A DNA stretch of 64,000 bases from Rhytidiadelphus loreus. Lineage: Eukaryota > Streptophyta > Bryopsida > Hypnales > Hylocomiaceae. The position numbers and the translations under genes were made by a program. Shown piece by piece: positions 25,000 to 35,515 of the stretch. The notes under the pieces were generated by a model. The model saw only the letters and a list, made by a program, of their open reading frames with translations, had not been told where the DNA came from and made no database searches. The first letter of the stretch is position 1. Each line of letters starts with the position of its first letter. The stretch spans positions 16,554,001 to 16,618,000 of the forward strand of contig OX344764.1 of the NCBI GenBank assembly GCA_947034895.1, written 5' to 3'.

Positions 25000-27941
25000 A
25001 GCATTCTAACTCATAGTTAGCTTATTCATATCCCAAGTAATGATGCAACATTTAGCAACAACTAGTTGGCTTTCAAAATTGGCTTGCCAAAATTTATGGA
25101 AATAATTACAAGATTTCTATATTGACCACAAGGAAGAAGATATACCATGTGAATCGCTTAGTCATCTTGATAGGGCTTGATTGTTTGTAATTGCAATTAG
25201 CAAAGCATATTATTGATAACCAAAATCAAATGGAAAAAGGTGAAGCTCTTAGTTTGGGGTGGTTGCAAGCTACAAGCCAATAATTCTAAGGCAAGCTCTT
25301 TGTGCACTCAATGTATGTTCTTGAATATATTGAGAAAATTTTGATATTGAAATTACTTTAAGAAATATTTAGCATTGAATAATTACAAAATTCAATGACC
25401 CAACATGTAATATTATCTACACACAAAGAAAAGATTGAAGTTTTAATTTTCCAAAATAAATTATCTTGAAGATATAGATTTTTGAAACCTCTCATTTAAT
25501 AATATTTTGACCAATTCAAACAATGAGAAGCCTTTGAAGGTATAAATTATAAAAGGCCCATTTTCAAATTTCTATATATTTGGAATTTTATTACTAATCC
25601 CACCTAAAGACTTTCACTCAAAACCACATTCAAAAGTTAAAATCATCAAAATAACTTTTAACAAAAGAAATAATTAGTCATGTGAAAAGTGTATGCATCC
25701 AAAAATCAAAATCAAAATCTAGTGAGTTAAGTTTGATATACTTGCCTATTAGATTTAATAGCTCAAAAATCCATTCAAATCCTTCTTTTTCTTTAGATTT
25801 TTTGAATTTTTGAGTGCATCAAGGCAATGTTACAATACACTAGTTTTCTAAATGCTTCATTTTACTATTAAATGATATTTCAAAAATTTCTATATTTTTC
25901 AATAATGATATGATCTTCTATGTATGTGAATATTTTTTTGCATTGCAAAATTGTAAGACACAATTTAATTGAGTGATAACTTGAAAGTTTGGAAATCTTG
26001 AAAATCAATAGAAAAATAGTTTGCATTGTGACATGAAAACTAATGCATTGTACCATGCAAATGCCCTATAAATTTGTAACATAGATCTCTACTATAAACT
26101 TGATGAAAATTGGATTAGTAATACCACAAACTATTCACGAGTCAGAGGTGCAAGAGCAAAGGTAGAAATTGCGTCTTGTCCAAAGGTATGTGACGAGCAC
26201 ATTCAACGCAATCACAAATGCCCTTTTCAAAGGAAGGCCAAAAGCAATCTTGACCTCAACACAAATTATAAAATTTGAAGTTGGGCCTTTAGATGGTAAA
26301 TTGTTTTAACATCCATCCTACCAATTAATGTAGGCAAATACATAAACTAAGAAATCAATTTAATAATCAAATTGGACACAATTTCAAAGAATGACTATTA
26401 TTGAATAGAGACTACAAGCTATAAAAACTTAGCTGAAAAATTCCACTAACTTACAACTAAATACCTTACTTGTCTACATTCATTGGAGTGGAATGATGAG
26501 GAATAAGAAATAGACCTTCTACACACACAATTTACATATTGAAAGTGCTCCAAAGTATGTGCAACCTTAGTTCAATGGCTTTGGCCTTGACACACTATGA
26601 GGTGATCGCAAGTTCAAACCCACACTTTGGTGGGGTGCTTGATTACCACCATAGTCCACCTATGGCAACTATGGTGGGGTGAAATGACCTCATTGTCATA
26701 TGTGGGGACATGAGAATTGGTCAGGGGAAGAAAAACGATGGTTCTTTATAGGGTCTACCTCTTAACAAGTGATATCAAAGATGGAATTTGTCATCTAGGT
26801 CCACAAGATTTAGATAGTTGAACCATTCCCAACACAAGGTTCATTGTTGCCGGTGCTGGAGTTATCAATGTTCAAAGTGCTTCACTACCGCATTTGTAAT
26901 CGTGACTAAGTACTCACAACTTGACAACTGCTTGCCAATCCTATTAGCGTCACTCAGCTTGCAAGATGTTGATCACGATTGACAAAACATTTCTGCATGA
27001 TTGTCTGCAGGAACCTAAGTTTCGCGTATAGTGAATTACGACGCCATAAGAACACATTCAATTAATTTTGTTGCACACGATTCATTTGCAAAGAGTATGA
27101 AGGAAACATAGCTTCAAAGGAGAGCTTTACAGCAGAATTTTCAGGACAATGTCATGGTAAATCAAGTCCTTCCAACCAACCATCCGCATTTCTATTATCA
27201 AATTCTCCAGACGCACGCATAGACTTAGATCAAGAAGATTGGAAAACACTACAAAAATGTTCTGCAAATGTCTTCATTCTAAAAAAACTCCACAATTAAG
27301 CGCACGATTTCTCCAATCACTTACTTTATTCAAAAAACATTGTGAAGCTTCGCAATCAAATAATATTGCAAAGTTGATCATCCGGCCATCGGTTTAGAAA
27401 GAGTCCTACTACAGCATGCATGACGACATTCCGCTCCTCTCCGTTGGAAAAAAGTCTTTGACGCTCCCATACCGTCCGTAAAATTGAAACGTCTACTAGA
27501 AGTGCATCAGTTTCCGTCCAAGAGGATTTCCAGCCGCTGCAACACGCACGATAACAGAAATCAATCAATCGCAATACACACAAAACGAAAAACTCACAAA
27601 ACTCAACACAAACGTTTCAATGCTTCGATCATAATCGAAAATTAACTTCACCGCACAACGAAAGACTTTCTTCCGCACGAGGAAGCAATGACGCCACACG
27701 AAAATCTACGCTACAGAACACGATTCGCTTCACAGCATATGCAAGAGCTCAATTATAATATTAACCTAAAGAGCAACGTCACGGTATATTTAGTAATTAC
27801 TTCCGCAGGGGCTAGCTAGTTCCGGGAGCAAGGATGACACATAAAGTGATAAATGATCAAGAGACTAACCATCGAATGTTTCACGACATTGATAAGTTTT
27901 CAAAATGATAAGCAAGAGCTCAGTTATAATGAAGAAAGAGC
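25000..27941. other. AT-rich spacer between the lectin and LTP genes
   Basis: No supported coding region. It contains a tRNA-derived SINE-like sequence near 26.56 kb. The stretch 26.98-27.8 kb is less AT-rich and could hold untranslated or decayed sequence, but shows no recognisable product. The phrase GCAAGAGCTCA(A/G)TTATAAT occurs twice, near 27743 and 27912, in the LTP 3' flank. Confidence 0.4.
26561..26790 (+). mobile_element. tRNA-derived SINE-like element (head)
   Basis: Has a pol III A-box-like TAGTTCAATGG at 26569-26579 and a B-box-like AGTTCAAACCC at 26611-26621. Their spacing equals that of a tRNA gene. The cloverleaf is too degenerate for a functional tRNA. The downstream body runs to about 26.8 kb and ends near CTTAACAAGTGATATCAAAG, which also resembles a degenerate initiator-Met primer-binding site. 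The 3' border and target duplications were not found. Confidence 0.4.
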
Positions 27942-28241
27942 TTAATTACTTGCGCAAGTGCTGGGAGTATTGACTCCGCAGTGTTTGGGCAGCATGCGGG
28001 CGGCTTGGGCGTTGAGCGACGGAATGTTGGCGTGCGTCACGGTGGTACAAAGGCAGGCGATGTCGGCGACTTTGATGATCTTGCAGCAGTCGTCTGTGGG
28101 CAAGGGTGGGGTGTCGCCCATCACTGCCGGCATGCAAACCTTGTAAGGCGAGAGGTCGCTGCTGCATGTTGCTTGGGCTGGCAACGCCATGGCCGTGGCC
28201 AAAGCCACCAGCACCACCATAGTCATCGCGACGGTCTTCAT
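27942..28241 (-). CDS. non-specific lipid-transfer protein (small, DIR1/type-2-like)
   Basis: A 99-aa secreted protein that binds lipids in the apoplast or cuticle. Residues 1-24 (ending ALPAQA) are a signal peptide. The mature part carries the eight-cysteine LTP motif: C26, C36, C52-C53, C63, C65, C88, C96 (spacing C-9-C-15-CC-9-CLC-22-C-7-C). The hydrophobic residue (Leu64) in the CXC and the 75-residue mature size fit the smaller LTP classes. The CDS is markedly more GC-rich than its surroundings. Alternative start: an upstream minus-strand exon ending ATG AAA AG at 29302-29295 would splice in frame to 28248 and add MKRLT. It is preceded by a CATAAAAAG box near 29500 and a pyrimidine-rich leader. 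Either start gives a signal peptide. Confidence 0.9.
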   Translation of the reverse strand: MKTVAMTMVVLVALATAMALPAQATCSSDLSPYKVCMPAVMGDTPPLPTDDCCKIIKVADIACLCTTVTHANIPSLNAQAARMLPKHCGVNTPSTCASN

Positions 28242-29294
28242 GGTTAGTCTAATTCATCAAGGCACACTAATTAGCTCTCCTCTTGGATTAGTTAAACCTT
28301 CCTTTAACACCATTGTTACAACTGCGGACTACCTTTACAATTAACTCTAATATCTTCAAAACTGTGTATCATTTATGTAACTATGGAATCAAATCAAGTC
28401 ACACTAATCAGCTCATGCAGTTTCTGTCAACTCTCAAAATTTACATCATTGTATTATTCATCCATAAAAATCATTGAATCTCAATTTCTGTTTGTCTCAA
28501 GTAATCCATATGTGTATTTTTTTAAATATCTTTGAAATGTTTGTCATTTAATTCAATTTTTCAAGTATCCAATTGAAAGCATAATATCTGTTCCCACTAA
28601 TTAGCTCCTGCAGTTCTGTCCTCTTTTACAAATTCCATCACTGGATATTCAAATAATTGTTTCAAGAGTCTCTTTGTCTTTCTGATTCAAAGTAAAATAA
28701 AATAAGTAAATAATATATCTCTTCATCAATTAACTTGCCGTTGATTCAAGAAAAATTTAAGTAATTGGGTGTGTTATATCGAATGCTCCTCTCCTCTAGA
28801 ACACTGGGCACCCAATTCCTTGAGAACAATCAGACTTCTAAATCCACTCTCTCACTCAGTTTTGTTTGTTTGTTTTGAAACAAATGCAATTACATTGCAA
28901 CACTCAGGTTTTCATAACTTGACAAGTGAAAACTATCCAATCAAAAGTGTACAAAACAAAGATAATTTCTCAAAATTTGCAATTAAAGTTTGTCAATACT
29001 AAGAGAGAGGTTCACTCGGTACATCGACCAGATCACAATTGAAGTCCAAAACACATACTTTGAATCATGAGTAACGTACTGTACATAGTATTGAATCATC
29101 AAAATTATTCAAATTCATTCCATGGATTGTGTGGACATCATGACAGTTTCTTTTAAAATTGCGTAATTCATTATAAAGAGTCGGTATCATTCGAGAGAGC
29201 TGAGCTGACGAGTAACTTAGCTGAGCTGAGCTGAGCTGCTGTAACGTTACTACAGATTGCAGGAACGACAGGAGATCGAATTAACTTACTGTAC

Positions 29295-29502
29295 CTTTTC
29301 ATGATGAAAGTTAGAGCTTGATGAGCAAGACAGACTCAAGGTGATTGATGCGAAGGTGAGCTCAGGACAACTGTTGGATGGTATTTGAATTGGACTGAAT
29401 TGGACTGAAATGAGTTTGAAGGAGATGAGTAAGTTGCAGGATTTGCTCGAGTATTGAACCTGACTGCTGCTGTGAGCTTCAAGCGGGCTCTGTCTTTTTA
29501 TG
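29295..29502 (-). promoter_or_regulatory. candidate LTP promoter and first leader exon
   Basis: Minus strand: a TATA-like CATAAAAAG at 29502-29494, then a C/T- and CA-rich leader typical of plant 5'UTRs, then a possible donor GTACAG (after 29295) or GTAAGT (after 29291). A matching acceptor ATTAG lies at 28253-28249, seven bases before the LTP ATG. The intron would be about 1.05 kb. This is inferred from motifs only. Confidence 0.35.
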
Positions 29503-30969
29503 TGAGTACCATAGAGGCAGTTAATAGATTGCCAATGAGGTGCCAAGAAAACAAGTTGAGCACGACGGAAGTGTAAGTACGTGCATGCCCATGCCATGTG
29601 TCGGGTTTCTTGGCAGCTTTAACCCTCTAACGTTGCTAATGTTGCTAAGGTAGGAGGTCCATAAATTGCCCAATTAAGAGCTGAAACTGAATTTTGGAGA
29701 GGTGAAGCTTCTTGAAACATTTTTCAGAAAATTCTCCTTGAAAGGCAAGTGGAATTGACATTTAACCCAAGTCGTTTCATATTTTTTGGAACTTATTGAT
29801 AAGATATATTTTCTTCAAAAATAACCTTTCACATTGGCTTCAGGCCAAAAATTAAAGTCTAAAACACTCTTGCAAGACCATTGGGAAGCTAATGTATATT
29901 ATCTTAAATGATTGCTTAGAATCCGTCTTATTGATGAAATTTAAAAATTCTCTAAAATTATGTTTATATTACAATAATTTGAAATGTATGATTTTAAATA
30001 CAAGAGTTTGAAATTTAAAAACAATTTACAATAAATTTTCTTGAAGCTTTAATGCTTTTTAGAAGAAGTAGCTTAGTATATGATTGCATGAGTACATGGT
30101 TTTGTGTTTACACCATGACTATGAATGCAATATTGTATGTTATTGATTCAATTATAATTAATTATACATTCATCCTAATTGACTACCTAAATTTTACAAT
30201 AACTTCCATTTCAAGTTATTTTGAAGTTGTCAATCAAAGAAGAAGAGTAGCATCATAAATTAAGAGCTTGTTTCTTACAAAAATCTAGTATCTACATTAT
30301 CTAGACATATGTATCTATCATCCTTCCATACCATAGTTGTGTCTTGTCATGTTGTTTGGAAGAGGTTGTACAACGATAAAGGATAGAATAAAAGTTTAAT
30401 TCCTAAAAGAATCAACATGTTGAACATTTTCAAAAACTCACTACAGGAGTTAACTAAAGTATATGAAATGGCCATATTACATCACAATGTGCAATAAAAT
30501 CATTTTTGTCAATTCTACATTAATATAATTAATTTGGTCATTCACTGCTTTATAAATTGTTGTGTAAGGTTCAAAACCAATTTACATAGAGATGGATGGG
30601 AAGAAAATTTGCAAAAATAAAAATCTTAAATTGAAATTCTTCTTAAGCTATAATTTGTTTTTGCCTCAAAAGTTCAAAATCTACATTCACCCTCCTTTAT
30701 CATGCTCTTTTACGAAGTTAACTCCATTGTAGACTCTATGGATGCTTGAAAAGTCTACAACCAACTATCCTCATTCCATGGCACTAAAACAAGTCACCAA
30801 TCTAATATATTTATATAGCATAATTTCACTAACCAATACATCCACATCACTTGATTCTACCTACTTCCATAACATTGTATAATTAACCAAGCAATGGTCC
30901 TTCCCATGCTATACTAGGAAGGTATTATGCCTCCCTAGATGCATGGGAGGGAGTGAGGGGCTTATCAAT

Positions 30970-31064
30970 TAATTCAAAGATTGGGGTTGGCTGGGTAGTC
31001 ATCAATAAGACCATTTTGTTCAGTGTAGGGGTCCCCTTTCCAAGGATGCTAAAAGGATCTTACC
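30970..31064 (+). repeat. dispersed repeat, copy B
   Basis: Matches 7985-8085 (TTAATTCAAAGATTGGGGTTG ... AGTGTAGGGGTCCCC). Preceded by a GC-richer stretch with TAGGAAGGTATTAT, a phrase also found near 7430, so the shared element may be longer. Confidence 0.45.
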
Positions 31065-32934
31065 TTAGAGGTACCTATTTTTGATAATTTTAGTATGTAG
31101 GATTTGCCGAAAATTCCATAAGAAATTGAACTCAATGTGTGCAAACATAAAGATGACAGAGAATGCAAAAAACAAATGAGTTTTTTCTTTTCCCAAACGA
31201 ATATTTTATTCAATATAAATGTGTATTTTTCATTCAAACCCATTCCAATCTCATAGACTCACCTATCACAATTAGCTTTGGCACTTCTCCCTAAGCAAGG
31301 AGGGAAGAGAGATGAGTGGACAAGAAGTTACAAACAAAGAATATTTTTCAATGAACAATGCATCCGCTAAGAATTGGTTTCCAATAGAAGCCTGAATGTC
31401 TGATTCTAAACATGGGGGGGAGGGGCTCCATTGAACTCTGGGCTCTCTCTTCCTCTCCCCTCAAACCTCCGGCCTCTAGTCTGTGTATTGAAGAATTATA
31501 GGCTTGGAGGGCCTAGACCTTGGCTTGGAGGGGGATAATTTGGGAAGAGGACAAGAAAAATTGTAGTAGAACTATAGTAGATCTATGTTATCACCAACCG
31601 CATTGTTGCCATTTCCTTGAGCTCCGGTTGCTTCCGTTTTGGGAGGGCCTAGCTAGCAATGGGGACCACTCTCGTCTGCTAACTTGTCTAGGCGTTGGAG
31701 CTCTTGGTACCCAATGGAGACCAGCTCTAATTGTTGTCAATAATAGGTCACCCTATAAAGCGGTCATGGGACTGTCAAAAATAGGCATTTCTACCTTAGG
31801 CATGCCAATTAGACCATGGAATGAGTAGACCTACACAACACCCAAATTCCCCCAAACTAAGGGAAAGTTGAGCAATGTGGACCCTATCTTGCGAGAGGCT
31901 CCAAAAGTCCACCCCCTGCCATCCTCATTCCCGCACAACACCAATCCAAAGTGGTTTATTACGAATCAGTGATACTGAAAACCAGCCCATAGTGAGCGTG
32001 CCGTGTCACCACATCTCATGCGGTTAATCCCACTTGCCAACTGGATTCTTTGTTTTGGTCAATCCAGCATGGCAGGGACAGGAAGACTGATGATACAGTA
32101 AGCTTACCCTGAACTTATTAGTTAGTTTTTTTTCCCCTACTGGCCAAGGATGTGAATCTCAAGGCATCCATGTGGACCATTTCAGAGGGCAAAATAATTG
32201 CACTAATAAGGTAAGGGCCAAACCTTTCAAAAATACATATGTTTATATAAATATATTACCTTTGGGGGGGACTCAATTGCTTGAATGTGGGGGCCATGAT
32301 GACATGTGAGGGTGAGAGACTCCCCCAACATCATTGCCATTCATTAAGTTAGGTTGTTAGTTTGTTTTGTTTGTTACACACTAAAATCTCCTAAACCGTA
32401 TCGTATTCATGGTACGGTCAAGAAATCTCTTTATGAAGAGGGGTGCACATGCTTTGTTTCGTGACATTTGAACTTATGGTGTGAAAGTTATTGAATCTTA
32501 AATTTTTTATGAATTAAAAAATTAAAAAAATTAGTTTTACTTTTATTTTGGTTGTGGCAACGGTACACTGCAATTGATATTAAGTTAATGGCACTTCCGT
32601 TCAAATTTATAAGTAATTTTAGTGGGGGTTGATGCCCTTGGGGATGCCCACCCCTCAATGATTACGTTACCCGGGATCCCTCCCCTGGTTGACAATTGGA
32701 GCAGCATTGAAACTGGAAAGGACACTGATTGTCCCTTTGTACGACAAAGGGGCACTTGGGGTACATGATTCCGAATAATGGGAATGGTAGTAGTGGTTTA
32801 ATATAGATGGTAGTGTTTTTTAGAAGTATTTTAAGAACATTTTATTTTTTACACAAATAAAGGTATTTTAATAACATTTGACGGGTTGGGGGTGAACTGA
32901 CCCCTCGCTTGTGCGTAAGGGAAAACGCTTAAAT

Positions 32935-33010
32935 TTTTTTATTTGTCACGCATGATAAAATTTGCAAATTTTGAATCCATATTTGCAAATCAAAGGCCCC
33001 AAATAAGCCA
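32935..33010 (+). repeat. ATGATAAAATTTGCAAATTT repeat, copy 1 of 3
   Basis: Core CATGATAAAATTTGCAAATT through AGGCCCCAAAT. The same block recurs at 34150-34262 (direct) and at about 49085-49195 (inverted). All three lie in spacer DNA. Element class not identified. Confidence 0.5.
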
Positions 33011-34149
33011 AGAGTCATTTCGAGGATAAATTAATCAAGTACCAAATACTTAAGGTCTTTTTTTTATATGCACCCTTGGAATGCTTTAGGTGGGACAAAG
33101 AAGGGAGGTAGTTCACCCCAACCATTTGAATGAAGGTGTAAGAAGCCCAATCATGGGTGCAATATATTGTATTTTGTATACTTGATATAGAAGTGCATGT
33201 GGAATTGAGGTATACAATAGTAACCAAAAGTTTATCTTCATCCGTTTCATTTGTTAATAAAGATATTGTAATTTATTTTTATATCTTCATCCTAGTATGA
33301 CACGTGTGATTCCCAATTGACTCATACACATATGAAGCTACAATAAGTGAATCTAAATACTACAAGCTTTATGGTGTTGGAAGTATCCTACTTTGGTTTG
33401 CATTTAGCTTCCGGATAGACTCATTCCCTTATATGCTTTGCACTTTTCCACTCCACTATATCTAATGTCAAATTTTGAAGGTTTAGGATTTAGGGTGAGT
33501 TTAAGGACAGACTTGCAAGCAAAGCTAGAATTGGATACAATTTTTAAGTTTTTCAAAATTGGAGTTGCTTTTGTTGGCTTTGAAGATGTTTACAATTCTA
33601 TGTGAGGCGAGAGAAACTACAACTTGGAAGTAGTTTTGTCTTGATGCCGAACTTAAAGTAATTGAACAACAAAGTATAGTGAACTTTAGAAGCACTAGTG
33701 AAGATGTATTTGTGTGAAAAAGGAAATTAAAGTCATAAACTCATTTAGAATCTTTGATATTTGGAGTGAAATGAAATACCATAGACTATACTAATTTGTC
33801 CTATTAGAATGTGTGTGGGAAAACTAGCAACGCCTATGAAATTAGTGACACCACACAATTTTATTTTTGTGGATATTGATATAATATAGTAATATATTGA
33901 CTCACACTAATTCAAAATAGTGTGATTTGGTAAATTAGTATCAAACGCACTATTAGAACAAATTAGTGTAGTTGAACTATATTAAGTGGATTGAGAAGTT
34001 TGAAGCATACTTCATTGTTTTATTGAATTCAATGAGGTTTTATTCTATCTTTTCTTATAAAAATGAATAAGTTTGTGTATCTTATTACTTACATATGAAA
34101 GATAGACAAGACGCTAAACTTGTCTTACAAAGTGGGTCTACGAAGGTGA

Positions 34150-34262
34150 ATTTATCCCTATGAAAAACACAATTTTCAAATTTTTTCCACACATGATAAA
34201 ATTTTCAAATTTTGAATTCATATTTTCAATCGGAGGCCCCAAATTAACTGGGTGAGAAGAAG
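34150..34262 (+). repeat. ATGATAAAATTTGCAAATTT repeat, copy 2 of 3
   Basis: Diverged match to 32935-33010. It lies inside the block of about 0.95 kb (about 33535-34490) that is present upstream of PAO copy 1 and missing upstream of PAO copy 2, so that block is probably a transposon insertion or a deletion in the other copy. Confidence 0.5.
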
Positions 34263-35352
34263 AAGCACATTAAATTAATACGAATTAATACGACGATTTT
34301 TTTTTTTTTTTATTATTATTTTTGACAATGACCTCGCAAAACAAAAATTCATCAGGGCCCACTTCGTAGGACGGGTTTAGGGTGAATGACCCGGCCAAGT
34401 TCAAATTCCAGTACTGGCCGTACCCTTTTGGATCCATGCCAGGCATCGATCGAGCTGCAGGCTCTGATCGACTCTGATCTACTGCTGCAGAATTGCAGAT
34501 CGATCAGAGCCTACTCCGATCCGGCCAGCTTTTCGTTAAAGGCGTGGTCTGCCAATCTGCCATGATCGATTGATTGCGGTGAAAATCTCTAATTGCGCAA
34601 CTGATGACAGACACGCTCGATCAACAAGTTGAGCAATCCATGGACGACAGCTAGAGTTCGGAAATCTGAACTTCAATGGAGCCCAATTGACTCACGTACG
34701 ATCTATCGATCAGTGTAATTTTTTTCTCTAAAATAAAACGAAATATATGGATGTATTAATTCGCCACCTCTTTCTCACGTTAAAAGTATGTAACCCAAAT
34801 GGATCGATCATGAGCGGTTACGATTAATTATAGGAGATCTATCACCAAACGAGCTCTCTTATTAGACCCCGAAAGTCAACAATCGAGGCATTTCCTCAGA
34901 ATCAATGTGACGCAGCAGGAAAGAAATAGTCAATAGGGAGTACTATTTTGCAGGCGCTGAACGCCCCAGATCGATAGACGGATCTATCAAGAGGTTTAGT
35001 GTAAAATAGCTTGCGGTGGAGTTAGTATCTTAGTTTCCTCAGCATTGGCGGCCTTGTCCCTTTTGAATTAAAAAAATGAAGCACTAGAGGCTAAGTGTTG
35101 TTCACGATTGAAGAAAAAACACTTTTCCTGTTGCCCCAGACGTTTAGTCCGATTAAACCAAATTCCTAATAATCCACATTCCTCCATGTCGACCTGATTA
35201 ATCCACTGGGGAAACTGGAGAAATAAAGCCTTGGAACACATTACTCTCGTGCAGGCAATCCAGGCATAGTTTAAGTTTAAGCCCTGGCCTCCTGGCAGGT
35301 CTAGCCGAAACGTACCATGATTTCGTAGTTGTTGCAGTGGGCGAAATTTGTG

Positions 35353-35366
35353 GGAGCTTTTGCTCC
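35353..35366. promoter_or_regulatory. conserved upstream palindrome, PAO copy 1
   Basis: GGAGC-TTTT-GCTCC, about 150 bp upstream of the PAO copy 1 ATG. It lies in a block of about 65 bp (about 35340-35400, including ATACGCGAGCTTTCGT) that is unusually well kept between the two paralogues, while the surrounding non-coding DNA has diverged. Could be a transcription-factor site or a leader hairpin; its function is unknown. Confidence 0.4.
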
Positions 35367-35515
35367 GACATACGCGAGCTTTCGTGTTGTGGGAAAACTC
35401 GGAACCTTGATTCAATGCAGTTGTTTTCTAAGAGGTCGATCGAGGCTGTGTGTGTAGTGGGAACTTCGCAGTGGTAAGTCTGGTTGTTGTTGTCCCTGCT
35501 GGTGAAGCTTCAGCT

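Larger units (their letters stand above)
28249..35515. other. spacer between the LTP and PAO copy 1 genes
   Basis: From 28249 to 29294 it is the inferred LTP leader intron, ending beside a short GAGCT-rich repeat (29195-29240). From 29.6 to 33.3 kb it is AT-rich with islands of higher GC (31.4-32.7 kb) that look like decayed transposon sequence. The 102-codon plus-strand frame at 31520 has no recognisable domain. From about 33.37 kb the PAO segmental duplication begins. Confidence 0.4.

Noticed and set aside
26561..26633. Functional tRNA gene
   Set aside because: A- and B-boxes are correctly spaced, but the acceptor and anticodon stems do not pair well, so a SINE head is more likely.
27981..28247. 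88-codon plus-strand ORF opposite the LTP gene
   Set aside because: Antisense shadow of the GC-rich LTP coding sequence.
31520..31828. 102-codon plus-strand ORF MAWRGIIWEEDKK...
   Set aside because: Low-complexity GC-richer repeat-like DNA, no recognisable domain, no splice or promoter context.
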